A stretch of DNA of 12,161 nt from Acidimicrobiaceae bacterium (GTDB lineage Bacteria > Actinomycetota > Acidimicrobiia > Acidimicrobiales > RAAP-2), in assembly GCA_003151555.1 (NCBI GenBank), contig PLXU01000126.1:1-12161 (forward strand), given 5' to 3'. Below the pieces are notes generated by a model that saw only the letters and a list, made by a program, of their open reading frames with translations, was not told the origin of the DNA and made no database searches. Position numbers and translations under genes: made by a program. This document shows, piece after piece, positions 6,772 to 12,161 of this stretch. Positions within the stretch are counted from its first letter, which is position 1. The number at the start of each line of letters is the position of its first letter.

Positions 6772-6785
6772 CGACGACTTCGTCG
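6772..6785. terminator. Short hairpin between convergent genes, weak terminator candidate
   Basis: CGACG (6772-6776) pairs with CGTCG (6781-6785) around ACTT, in the 73-base gap between the thymidylate-synthase-like gene and the aldehyde dehydrogenase stop. There is no T run on either side, so termination here is only a positional guess. Confidence 0.25.
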
Positions 6786-6814
6786 CGTTGGGGCAGCACG
6801 TCGCGATCGTCGCC

Positions 6815-8233
6815 CTATTGCTGAATGGACTTCACCTCGACGAACTCCTCGAACCCGAAGGCCCCGCGCTCGCGTCCCATGCCGGACTGCTTGTAACCAC
6901 CGAACGGGGCCAGCGGATTGAAGTCGGCGCCGTTGATGTCCACCTGGCCGGTGCGCATCTTCTGGGCAACTTCAATGGCGTGCTCCTTCGTGCCGCCCCA
7001 GACGGCGCCCGACAGACCGTAGAGGGTGTCATTGGCAATCTCGATCGCTTCCTCCTCGGTGTCGTAGGGAATGATCGAGAGCACGGGTCCAAAAATCTCC
7101 TCGCGGGCGATCGTCATGTCATTGGAGACGTTCGAAAAAACCGTCGGCTGGATGAAGAAGCCCTTTTCAAGACCCGCGGGGGCCTCGGGCCCTCCGGCAA
7201 TGAGCGTCGCACCTTCTTCGACGCCCTTGTTGATGTAACTGCGAACCTTGTCGCGCTGCACCGCGGACACCAGCGGTCCGAGGCCCGTGGTTTCGGCGAA
7301 CGGGTCGCCGGGAGCGAATCCACTGGCCGCCGTGCGGGCGAGGTCCTCCACTTCGGCCAACTTCGAACGCGGCACCAGCATCCGCGTGGGGGCCGAGCAC
7401 ACCTGGCCCGAGTTGAGGTAGCAGCCGAAGATTCCGGCCGGAATGGCGGCCGCCAGGTCGGCGTCTTCCAAGATGATGTTGGCTGACTTGCCACCCATCT
7501 CCAGGGAAACCCGCTTGAGCGTCTGCGCGCACAGTTCCATGACGCGCTTGCCCGCGCGCGTCGATCCCGTGAAGGAGACCTTGTCGACTAAGGGGTGCGT
7601 CGCAATGGCTTCGCCCACGACCGAGCCGAGTCCCGTGACCAAGTTGAACACGCCGGCGGGCACACCGGCCTCGTGGATGATCTCGGCCAAGATGAAGGCG
7701 TTGATGGGCGCGACCTCGCTCGGCTTGAGCACGATGGTGCAGCCCGCAGCCAGCGCCGGGGCGACCTTGAGCGAGATCTGGTAGAGCGGGAAGTTCCACG
7801 GTGTGATCGCGCCCACGATGCCGACCGGCTCCTTCATGATGATCGAGTTACCAATCTCCTCTCGCCATTCGTACGTCGCCGCGCGTTCGGCGTTGCCCGC
7901 GAACTCGCCCAAGGGCAGACCCACTTGCAGCATTTCAGTGAGACTGCGCGGCATGCCGACCTCGTGGCTGATAACGTCAGCCATCTCACTGGCGCGAGCC
8001 TGAAGTCCTTCGGCGATCTTCTGGAGAAACGCCGCACGGTCCTTGGCCGGCGTGGCGGACCAACTAGGAAAGGCGCGTGCTGCGGCCTCAACCGCCTTGT
8101 CGATGTCAACCGCCGTCCCCGCGGGTACCGTCGCGAACACCTCTTCGGTCGTCGAGTCCGAGACCTCGAGTACCTCACTGGACGACGGCGCAACCCAGGC
8201 TCCGTCGATGTACAAAGAATCGCGAACAATCAT
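6815..8233 (-). CDS. NAD(P)-dependent aldehyde dehydrogenase
   Basis: This 472-residue enzyme oxidises an aldehyde to a carboxylic acid with NAD(P). All catalytic landmarks are present: TPWNFP with oxyanion Asn147, KPSE with Lys170, FTGST at 221-225 in the cofactor site, general base Glu245 in LEMGGKSAN, nucleophile Cys279 in NSGQVCSAPTR, and EEIFGPV towards the C-terminus. Length is normal for the superfamily. The NSGQVCSAPTR context and overall wording resemble the CddD/DhaS-like branch, which acts on medium-chain or aromatic aldehydes, but the substrate cannot be told from sequence alone. The frame opens at TTG 8251; I prefer ATG 8233 because GGGGGA stands five to six bases upstream and the protein then begins MIVRDSLYIDGAWV, as family members do. 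It converges with the thymidylate-synthase-like gene and has no operon partner. An inverted repeat upstream may be its operator. Confidence 0.93.
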   Translation of the reverse strand: MIVRDSLYIDGAWVAPSSSEVLEVSDSTTEEVFATVPAGTAVDIDKAVEAAARAFPSWSATPAKDRAAFLQKIAEGLQARASEMADVISHEVGMPRSLTEMLQVGLPLGEFAGNAERAATYEWREEIGNSIIMKEPVGIVGAITPWNFPLYQISLKVAPALAAGCTIVLKPSEVAPINAFILAEIIHEAGVPAGVFNLVTGLGSVVGEAIATHPLVDKVSFTGSTRAGKRVMELCAQTLKRVSLEMGGKSANIILEDADLAAAIPAGIFGCYLNSGQVCSAPTRMLVPRSKLAEVEDLARTAASGFAPGDPFAETTGLGPLVSAVQRDKVRSYINKGVEEGATLIAGGPEAPAGLEKGFFIQPTVFSNVSNDMTIAREEIFGPVLSIIPYDTEEEAIEIANDTLYGLSGAVWGGTKEHAIEVAQKMRTGQVDINGADFNPLAPFGGYKQSGMGRERGAFGFEEFVEVKSIQQ

Positions 8234-8251
8234 GGTGTCCCCCGTTGTCAA

Positions 8252-8265
8252 GCCACCTTGGTGGC
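8252..8265. promoter_or_regulatory. Inverted repeat GCCACC-TT-GGTGGC upstream of the aldehyde dehydrogenase
   Basis: Two perfect 6-base arms lie 19 bases before the ATG at 8233. On minus a possible -10, TAGCGT (8282-8277), lies 11 bases further upstream, so the repeat would cover the start of the transcript. This placement fits a repressor operator or a 5'-UTR stem; no regulator gene lies in the window. Confidence 0.35.
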
Positions 8266-8459
8266 GCTAAACCCGGACGCTACCACTTCATTGGTACTCT
8301 CACCATTGAGTATGGGGCGCGAGAATGAGCCAGGACGCCTCCCCATTATGAAGGCGAGGGAGCAGCGCGAGACCATCGCTTTCGCGCCGCGCGACGTCCT
8401 ATCTCGTTGGAAACTGTCACTTGGCAGATCGACGGGCGCTGCTTCTTCGCTCGGAAATT

Positions 8460-8753
8460 TCAGGATTCAGCGCCAATGGAAAGAACAATATGAACGGTGT
8501 CACCAACCTCGAGTCCTTCGGCCCCTCGTACCGAGGCCTTGACCGGCACGAGATAGCCACCGTCCTTGGGAAAGAGTGACGTTGTCCATCTCGTCTTGCC
8601 AATCTGTGCCGTCACCGGAATCACGCCCCAGCCGTAACTCACAAAAGCGGAGACCGCGTGAAGTTCACCACTTTCCTCTTGCGGCACGGTGACGAAATGA
8701 AACGGCGACGGCCCTTTCCAGTACCAGATTTCTCCGCTGAAGTTGAGTCGCAC
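8460..8753 (-). CDS. DUF1905 domain protein
   Basis: The 97-residue protein is a stand-alone DUF1905 domain, a small beta-barrel-like fold of unknown role found across bacteria, often beside a YdeI-type Omp-like domain. Recognisable pieces are FSGEIWYWKGPSPFHFVTVP at the start, the central GWGVIPVTAQIG, TRWTTSLFPKDGGYLVPVKASVR, and GLEVGDTVHIVL at the end, so the domain is complete. No signal peptide or membrane segment: cytoplasmic. The start is GTG at 8753; there is no ribosome-binding site, but TAGCCT six bases upstream suggests a leaderless transcript. It stands alone, 226 bases upstream of the aldehyde dehydrogenase on the same strand, and no function link between them is evident. Confidence 0.87.
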   Translation of the reverse strand: MRLNFSGEIWYWKGPSPFHFVTVPQEESGELHAVSAFVSYGWGVIPVTAQIGKTRWTTSLFPKDGGYLVPVKASVRGAEGLEVGDTVHIVLSIGAES

Positions 8754-8759
8754 GCGCGC

Positions 8760-8765
8760 AGGCTA
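8760..8765 (-). promoter_or_regulatory. -10 box TAGCCT, probable leaderless promoter for the DUF1905 gene
   Basis: On minus, TAGCCT is followed by six bases (GCGCGC) and then the GTG start at 8753. No ribosome-binding site and no -35 box can be seen. Confidence 0.45.
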
Positions 8766-8920
8766 GCAACAGGCTCTTACGGGGAGCCGAGCTCACGATA
8801 ATGGAAAGGCGTCAATATCTCCTATCGGTCCGCCGGTTAGCCCTAGGCGTCAACCATGGACGAAAGATTGTGCCGCCCGCCGATATCGTTGACGTGAGCC
8901 GGTCGAACCCCTCGCTACTG

Positions 8921-8937
8921 GTCGGCGCTTCGCCGAC
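8921..8937. repeat. Perfect stem-loop GTCGGCG-CTT-CGCCGAC
   Basis: Seven perfect GC-rich pairs around a 3-base loop, 36 bases before the membrane-protein start at 8974. It could be an operator, a 5'-UTR stem, or a terminator without a T run. Confidence 0.45.
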
Positions 8938-8973
8938 GAGTCTTGAAACTTCCGCACGAGATTGAGAAACAAT

Positions 8974-9552
8974 ATGACAGAAGCGCACCGCGACCAAGCC
9001 GGTACTCCCCGGGTCCCCGTTTCGACACAACTACACACACCACAACCGCCGCATCGCGAACACGTCAATTCACTGCGCGGTGCGAGCGCCGGCAACATAG
9101 GACGCACGTTTTGGCTGGGGGCCGCGGCGCTTGGATTAGTGGTCATTGCGGCAGTGATCGTGGTGAGTCTGATCTCCGCATTCAACGACCACGCCCGGGT
9201 CGATCGAATGAAGGCCCACGGAATCCACGTCGCCGTAATCGTGACGGCCTGCGACGGCAACCTTGGCGGCAGCGGCAGCAACGGTGCCGGATACACCTGC
9301 CGCGGCGCCTACCGCGTCGACGGCACGACCTTCCACGAAGTCATTGGGTCGATGGCTACATTCGCTGCGTCCGGAACGACCGTGCGAGCAGTGGCCGACC
9401 CATCGAATCACGGCACGATCACGCTGTCGTCCGCGGTCAAGACTTCGAAGGCTTCGCCCTGGGCTTTCGTCCCACCTGGCGCGATCGCAGTCGTGCTCAT
9501 CATCCTGACATTTTTGTTCGTTCGAGTGGTGAGACGTAGGCCTTCCAATTGA
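8974..9552 (+). CDS. Two-pass membrane protein, DUF3592-like
   Basis: The 192-residue protein has a Pro/Gln/His-rich cytoplasmic start (about 1-45), a membrane helix at about 47-70, an outside domain of about 90 residues, a second helix at about 163-186 and a short Arg-rich tail (RRRPSN), giving both ends inside by the positive-inside rule. The outside part, with HVAVIVTACDG, YTCRGAYRVDGTTFHEVIG and TTVRAVADPSN, follows the DUF3592 pattern: a small beta domain ending in a V(R/A)YDP-like turn. Cys93 and Cys109 could pair. Function of DUF3592 proteins is unknown. The frame extends to TTG 8962, but ATG 8974 is the likelier start, with a weak GAGAA ribosome-binding site 5-9 bases upstream. It is followed by a hairpin at 9561-9577. 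The two neighbouring confident genes are unrelated. Confidence 0.75.
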   Translation: MTEAHRDQAGTPRVPVSTQLHTPQPPHREHVNSLRGASAGNIGRTFWLGAAALGLVVIAAVIVVSLISAFNDHARVDRMKAHGIHVAVIVTACDGNLGGSGSNGAGYTCRGAYRVDGTTFHEVIGSMATFAASGTTVRAVADPSNHGTITLSSAVKTSKASPWAFVPPGAIAVVLIILTFLFVRVVRRRPSN

Positions 9553-9560
9553 CAACATAA

Positions 9561-9577
9561 GACGCCACGAGGGCGTC
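9561..9577 (+). terminator. Hairpin after the membrane-protein gene, probable terminator
   Basis: GACGCC (9561-9566) pairs with GGCGTC (9572-9577) around ACGAG, starting eight bases after the stop at 9552. A run of five T (9593-9597) comes 15 bases later rather than directly after the stem, so this is a weaker-than-standard terminator. Confidence 0.45.
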
Positions 9578-9597
9578 CGCCATACCCGGGGGTTTTT

Positions 9598-10056
9598 GCG
9601 AAACGTGGGAGATCCGCCAAAGGCTTAGCCCAGCGGCTTCTCTCCGGGAGGCACCGCCCACCGCGCATCACAACCCACCCCTAAGCACTTCCAATGATCA
9701 CGGCTGTCAGCGGTGCGCTCTCCACCACTGGCGTCGGCGGCGTAGTCGCGGACCGGTGCGTGGTGGTGAGCCTGTCCCTGCCCGGTTTCTCGTTGCACGA
9801 TGCCCATATCCCTCCAATCAACGAGACGAACTCCAACACACCCTACGGTGCCTGCGCCCACTTGGCCCGAAGTTTCCACGATTGATGCGAATCGCGTGCT
9901 CGCGGCAACTTCGAATTTTTCGTTCCCTGAAGCGTGAGAATGCTCCCACCCAGTATTGGCGAGGGCCCAAGGTGCCCGATCAGGCCCCTTGCACTAGCCG
10001 ATTGCGAAATGAGTACGCGTACGGGCTCGGAGTAAAACGAAAAACGGCGTGCCACG
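9598..10056. other. Long intergenic stretch with one doubtful small gene
   Basis: Between the terminator candidate and the HAD gene's promoter lie about 460 bases. The only coding candidate I would keep is the minus-strand frame at 9625-9807. Plus-strand frames over the same bases (for instance 9756-10103) lack family motifs and a ribosome-binding site. From about 9810 to 10056 I see no gene, repeat or RNA. Confidence 0.45.
9625..9807 (-). CDS. Possible small protein with a Cys-x4-Cys motif, unknown
   Basis: A 60-residue frame from ATG 9807 ends HWKCLGVGCDARWAVPPGEK, with Cys41 and Cys46 that could hold a metal, a His run at 14-16 and GC-rich third codon positions. GGAGGG (9815-9810) stands two bases before the ATG, closer than ideal; a GTG at 9798 is 11 bases from it. 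The same frame stays open to GTG 9879. No family is recognised and no partner gene is adjacent. It may be a genuine small protein or chance. Confidence 0.35.
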   Translation of the reverse strand: MGIVQRETGQGQAHHHAPVRDYAADASGGERTADSRDHWKCLGVGCDARWAVPPGEKPLG

Positions 10057-10062
10057 TAGGAT
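10057..10062 (+). promoter_or_regulatory. -10 box TAGGAT, probable leaderless promoter for the HAD gene
   Basis: TAGGAT, then six bases (GCCCCA), then the GTG start at 10069. There is no ribosome-binding site; the -35 position is A-rich without a match. Confidence 0.5.
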
Positions 10063-10068
10063 GCCCCA

Positions 10069-10710
10069 GTGAGTCAATTCGACCTCATCATCTTCGACTG
10101 TGATGGCGTCCTTGTTGACAGCGAGCGATTGGCAGTGCGCACCGAAGCTCTAATCCTGGCCGAACTTGGGTGGCCGCTGTCTGAATCGCAGATCGTCGCT
10201 CGGTTTGTTGGCCGATCGGCCGCTGATATGTGTAAAGAGGTCGAAGCGCACATCGAGCGCGCGGTGGATTGGGATGAAGAATTCGAAGCGCGCTACCGAG
10301 AGGTCTTCGAGAAGGAGTTGGTTGCGGTCACCGGAATTGTCGACACGCTCAACGTAATTGATACGCTGACCTGCGTCGCGTCAAGTGGGACCCACGCCGG
10401 GATTAAGTACAGACTCGAAAAGACGGGACTCTTCACCCAATTTGAAGGCCGCATATTCAGTTCTGACGATGTTGCACGCGGCAAGCCCGCGCCGGATCTC
10501 TTTCTGCACGCGGCCCAATCCATGGGCGTTGATCCGCGAAACTGCGCCGTTGTGGAGGACAGCGTGTCCGGCGTCGTTGCGGCGGTGGACGCAGAAATGA
10601 CGGTCTTCGGTTTCTCTGGCTCGGTGACCAGTTCTGAGAAGCTGGCGTCGGCCGGTGCAACCACCTTCGGCGCCATGAGTGAGCTGCCCAATCTCTTGAT
10701 TGGCAACTAA
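10069..10710 (+). CDS. HAD-superfamily hydrolase, beta-phosphoglucomutase-like
   Basis: The 213-residue protein is a class IA haloacid-dehalogenase-type phosphatase or phosphomutase, a cytoplasmic enzyme that works through an aspartyl-phosphate. Motif I is FDCDGVLVDSE with nucleophile Asp10 and acid/base Asp12; an alpha-helical cap spans about 17-85; motif II is ASSG with Ser105 or Ser106; motif III is GKPAPD with Lys139; motif IV is VVEDSVSG with Glu163-Asp164 for magnesium. Length is normal for the group that includes beta-phosphoglucomutase, phosphoglycolate phosphatase and sugar-phosphate phosphatases. The DCDGVLVDSE opening and the short cap fit a broad sugar-phosphate phosphatase, but the substrate cannot be assigned. 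Start GTG, probably leaderless. Two small hairpins and one strong one follow the stop. Confidence 0.93.
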   Translation: MSQFDLIIFDCDGVLVDSERLAVRTEALILAELGWPLSESQIVARFVGRSAADMCKEVEAHIERAVDWDEEFEARYREVFEKELVAVTGIVDTLNVIDTLTCVASSGTHAGIKYRLEKTGLFTQFEGRIFSSDDVARGKPAPDLFLHAAQSMGVDPRNCAVVEDSVSGVVAAVDAEMTVFGFSGSVTSSEKLASAGATTFGAMSELPNLLIGN

Positions 10711-10725
10711 TGGGCGGAATTTAAG

Positions 10726-10752
10726 AAGCGTTATCGCTTGTCAGAGCCTGAC
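10726..10752 (+). repeat. Two small adjacent hairpins after the HAD gene
   Basis: AAGCG-TTAT-CGCTT (10726-10739) and GTCAG-AGC-CTGAC (10740-10752) stand back to back, 15 bases after the HAD stop. With the strong stem at 10791 they make the 3' untranslated region structured. Each alone is only five pairs and could be chance. Confidence 0.3.
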
Positions 10753-10790
10753 GTGGCGCGATTGTTGACTCGCATTGATATTTTGCCACC

Positions 10791-10824
10791 TGGTCGCCCT
10801 TGAACTTTGGATCAAGGGCGACCA
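10791..10824. terminator. Strong 13-bp perfect hairpin between convergent genes
   Basis: TGGTCGCCCTTGA (10791-10803) pairs perfectly with TCAAGGGCGACCA (10812-10824) around an 8-base loop. It lies between the HAD stop (10710) and the stop of the minus-strand gene (10846), the usual place for a shared bidirectional terminator. Neither side has a T run, which is common for terminators in actinomycetes. Confidence 0.65.
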
Positions 10825-10836
10825 TCCCCAGGCTGC

Positions 10837-10857
10837 TCTACTTCTCTACTTCTCTAC
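10837..10857. repeat. Tandem repeat of TCTACTTC, about 2.6 copies
   Basis: The 8-base unit starts at 10837, 10845 and 10853 (partial). On minus it covers the last codons and TAG stop of the small protein ending at 10846, so the coding end GTAGAGAAGTAG is copied just beyond the stop. Confidence 0.6.
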
Positions 10858-11115
10858 GTAGATGGCGATGGGCGGCCGGACGCCATGACTCTCCATTAGG
10901 GCCTGCAATTCCGGCGGTGGCGAGGCCATTGCAGCCTGCATCGCCTCGACGTCGTCCAAATTGGCGCTGACCGCCACCGTGTTGCTGCCATCTGGCGCCA
11001 CGCAGTCCACGACCTGTGAGCCACCCATGGCAGAAATGGCGCTGGCCCGTTCTTCCTTGAAGCTGAGCCACTTAGTTACGTCAACAACATTGTGAGTCAT
11101 GATCATCTTCGCCAT
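10846..11115 (-). CDS. Small ABM/dimeric alpha-beta-barrel-like protein
   Basis: The 89-residue protein resembles the small stand-alone dimeric ferredoxin-like barrels of the ABM (antibiotic biosynthesis monooxygenase-like) type: a first strand MAKMIMTHNV, a VTKWLSFKEERAS helix in the place of the usual DYxxWxxxFDEH, a central strand NTVAVSANL, a VEAMQAAMASPP helix with ELQALMESHGV, and a last strand PPIAIYVEK. Such proteins are cytoplasmic dimers, often with unknown ligands; many are not monooxygenases. The frame opens 12 codons further up, but ATG 11115 is preceded by GGGGGAG at a seven-base spacing, so that start is chosen. It converges with the HAD gene through a strong hairpin. Family placement rests on pattern by eye. 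Confidence 0.7.
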   Translation of the reverse strand: MAKMIMTHNVVDVTKWLSFKEERASAISAMGGSQVVDCVAPDGSNTVAVSANLDDVEAMQAAMASPPPELQALMESHGVRPPIAIYVEK

Positions 11116-11140
11116 ATTCAACTCCCCCTCGTAGCGATAC

Positions 11141-11266
11141 GTGATTTTCACGCATCAGAACAACGTTCATAGCACAACGGCTGGCTACGCCAGGGCCGTC
11201 GTCGCAGCCTTCGTGAGATTAGGCGACCGGGTCAAGCGATTCGTGTCTGCGCGATGGCCTGAATAG
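11141..11266 (+). CDS. Doubtful 41-residue ORF
   Basis: From GTG 11141 the frame reads MIFTHQNNVHSTTAG, then YARAVVAAFVRLGDRVKRFV and SARWPE before TAG. The second half looks like a real amphipathic helix and uses typical GC-ending codons, but there is no ribosome-binding site or -10 box in place, and no family is recognised. It could be the tail of a decayed gene. It is divergent from the gene starting at 11115. Confidence 0.2.
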   Translation: MIFTHQNNVHSTTAGYARAVVAAFVRLGDRVKRFVSARWPE

Positions 11267-11357
11267 ATGGACATACCCCTTTTGCCGGCATTTGATTTCT
11301 TGAGGTCCAATTCTCTTTCACCGTTGAGGCCAGTTGCAGACTCGACATTGGTGTCGC

Positions 11358-11519
11358 ATGGCCGACTCCAACAATCCGACTGGTGAGTTTGTCCCTGGGA
11401 AATATGGTGGACGCCTGACGACACAGCCGAAGCAGCAGTCGCAGTCGCAACGTGGATTTATCTCCCCTAGCAATTTCTTCAACCTTGACGTCGAGGGCGC
11501 TTCTCACGCGAAGCGTTAG
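11358..11519 (+). CDS. Possible 53-residue small protein, unknown
   Basis: From ATG 11358 the frame encodes a hydrophilic protein reading MADSNNPTGEFVPGKYGGRL, a Gln/Ser-rich middle (PKQQSQSQRG) and FISPSNFFNLDVEG near the end. It has no cysteine, signal peptide or membrane segment and I know no family. Support comes from context: its TAG stop lies inside one arm of an inverted repeat whose other arm holds the stop of the convergent metallopeptidase-like gene. A GACATT box (11344-11349) is eight bases before the ATG, close to the leaderless pattern, and overlaps a small palindrome CGACA-TTGG-TGTCG. No ribosome-binding site. Confidence 0.4.
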   Translation: MADSNNPTGEFVPGKYGGRLTTQPKQQSQSQRGFISPSNFFNLDVEGASHAKR

Positions 11520-11540
11520 AGGCGCGACAGGGTCTAACGC
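11513..11540. terminator. Inverted repeat holding the stop codons of two convergent genes
   Basis: GCGTTAGA (11513-11520) pairs with TCTAACGC (11533-11540) around a 12-base loop. The plus-strand TAG (11517-11519) and the minus-strand TAG (11536-11534) are the same bases of the two arms. Probably a compact bidirectional terminator, although no T run follows. Confidence 0.5.
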
Positions 11541-12161
11541 CAATCTTGGACTGCTCGGCCGAGGGTCTCGCTCACCTCGATCCTCAACAGCGTGGCCAGC
11601 GACGCCGCCGTGACCTCACCGGAGCTGAGGCGATCGGTCCCTTGAAAGCAATCCCAAAAGCGGACCAGTCCGTCCTCACCGTCGGCGTCGAACATCCTTG
11701 CCGCGAGACGCTGCCAGCGATACTGGTACCAGACGTAGTTCAGCGGGCTCATCGGGTCATCGCCACCCGTGTAGTGGGCTTCGAGCTCCTCCAGCGTGCT
11801 GTAACCCTCGGCGCGCATCCGAGCGCCGAGGCGCGTACTCTGCGCTCCCACGGTGGAGAGCACCTCGAGCGTGTTCAGACTTTGCGGCTGCCTCGTTGCG
11901 ATGAACGCGTGGAGGCACAGATTGGCGAAGATCTCGCCCAACCAGAAGGTCGGCAGCCTGAGATCCCCGAGCACTTCGAATGCGTGGCCGAGCTCATGGA
12001 TCGTGACGAGGTCGAAGAATGGCTGCAGATCCAAGCCACCGGCGCCGTCGGGGTACGTCGCAAGCAATCTCGTATAACCGCGAGGCGACGCCTCGTGAAG
12101 GTCCTGTCCCATTGCGATCCAGAAGTCTCCGCTTCGCGCGGGCATCACCACGATGCCGGGA
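11534..12161 (-). CDS. Zinc metallopeptidase-like protein (HExxH), N-terminus cut by the window edge
   Basis: The 208 codons present carry TIHELGHAFE, a zinc-binding HExxH motif (about 11984-11998), followed 16 residues later by a Glu in FWLGEIFANL, which is placed like the third zinc ligand of gluzincin peptidases (compare WLNEGFA in family M1). Downstream there are Trp/Tyr-rich helices (NYVWYQYRWQRLAARMF) and an acidic tail ending in VQDWR. Candidate starts (GTG 12151, GTG 12148, ATG 12145) exist, but the frame stays open to the window edge as PGIVVMPARSG, a likely internal strand, so the true start is probably outside. No signal peptide can be judged. The family cannot be named further; it might be an inactive or non-peptidase relative. 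Confidence 0.7.
   Translation of the reverse strand, partial: PGIVVMPARSGDFWIAMGQDLHEASPRGYTRLLATYPDGAGGLDLQPFFDLVTIHELGHAFEVLGDLRLPTFWLGEIFANLCLHAFIATRQPQSLNTLEVLSTVGAQSTRLGARMRAEGYSTLEELEAHYTGGDDPMSPLNYVWYQYRWQRLAARMFDADGEDGLVRFWDCFQGTDRLSSGEVTAASLATLLRIEVSETLGRAVQDWR

Noticed and set aside
6758..7486. 242-codon plus-strand ORF
   Set aside because: Exact antisense shadow of the aldehyde dehydrogenase, a usual effect of GC-rich codon use.
7595..8542. 315-codon plus-strand ORF
   Set aside because: Antisense of the aldehyde dehydrogenase and part of the DUF1905 gene; Arg/His-rich shadow composition.
8901..8912. T-arm-like GGTCGAACCCC
   Set aside because: No CCA-side acceptor stem or anticodon arm can be folded around it.
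9756..10103. 115-codon plus-strand ORF before the HAD gene
   Set aside because: No motif or ribosome-binding site, and it overlaps the HAD start in another frame.
11232..11543. 103-codon minus-strand ORF
   Set aside because: Overlaps the terminator and the end of the metallopeptidase-like gene; antisense to the small plus ORF; composition not protein-like.
1..12161. CRISPR array or multi-gene defence island
   Set aside because: No regularly spaced short repeats and no Cas, restriction or toxin-antitoxin genes; the only repeats are the coding repeats and the 25-bp pair.

Overview
The window looks like chromosomal DNA of a high-GC actinomycete, perhaps a member of Acidimicrobiia; this is inferred. 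Signs are a nadK-recN pair, GC-rich third codon positions, many GTG starts, and a recurring arrangement in which a TANNNT box lies 6-8 bases before the start codon (leaderless transcription). No rRNA, tRNA or CRISPR array was found.

Layout. Bases 1-196 hold the 3' end of a transposon gene, tnpB, with two hairpins that may belong to its guide (omega) RNA. It converges on a minus-strand pair, nadK (2661-1852) and recN (1859-234), overlapping by 8 bases. Upstream of these, also on minus, is a small secreted protein (3355-2915). The next 700 bases hold a 3' remnant of a GGDEF diguanylate cyclase gene, a palindrome and a probable terminator. On plus there follow a 622-residue secreted protein with a GH25-lysozyme-like domain and three 86-residue repeats (4051-5919), and a thymidylate-synthase-like protein of short, archaeal-type length (6058-6741). 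On minus lie an aldehyde dehydrogenase (8233-6815) and a DUF1905 protein (8753-8460). Then come a DUF3592-like membrane protein (plus, 8974-9552), a doubtful small minus gene, a HAD phosphatase (plus, 10069-10710), a small dimeric-barrel-like protein (minus, 11115-10846), doubtful small plus ORFs, and a zinc-metallopeptidase-like protein (minus) that runs off the right edge.

How the genes work together. Apart from nadK-recN, no operon is evident. Most genes are single transcription units with their own promoters, and convergent pairs are separated by hairpins. I do not see a multi-gene defence or biosynthetic system. The items most worth a second look are the thymidylate-synthase-like protein, which keeps the catalytic Cys and HxY motif but lacks the phosphate-binding Arg and the dUMP-recognising Asn at the expected places and carries an exact 25-bp in-frame repeat across that site; the repeat-bearing lysozyme-like secreted protein; the tnpB/omega-RNA end beside recN; and a convergent gene pair whose stop codons sit in the two arms of one inverted repeat.
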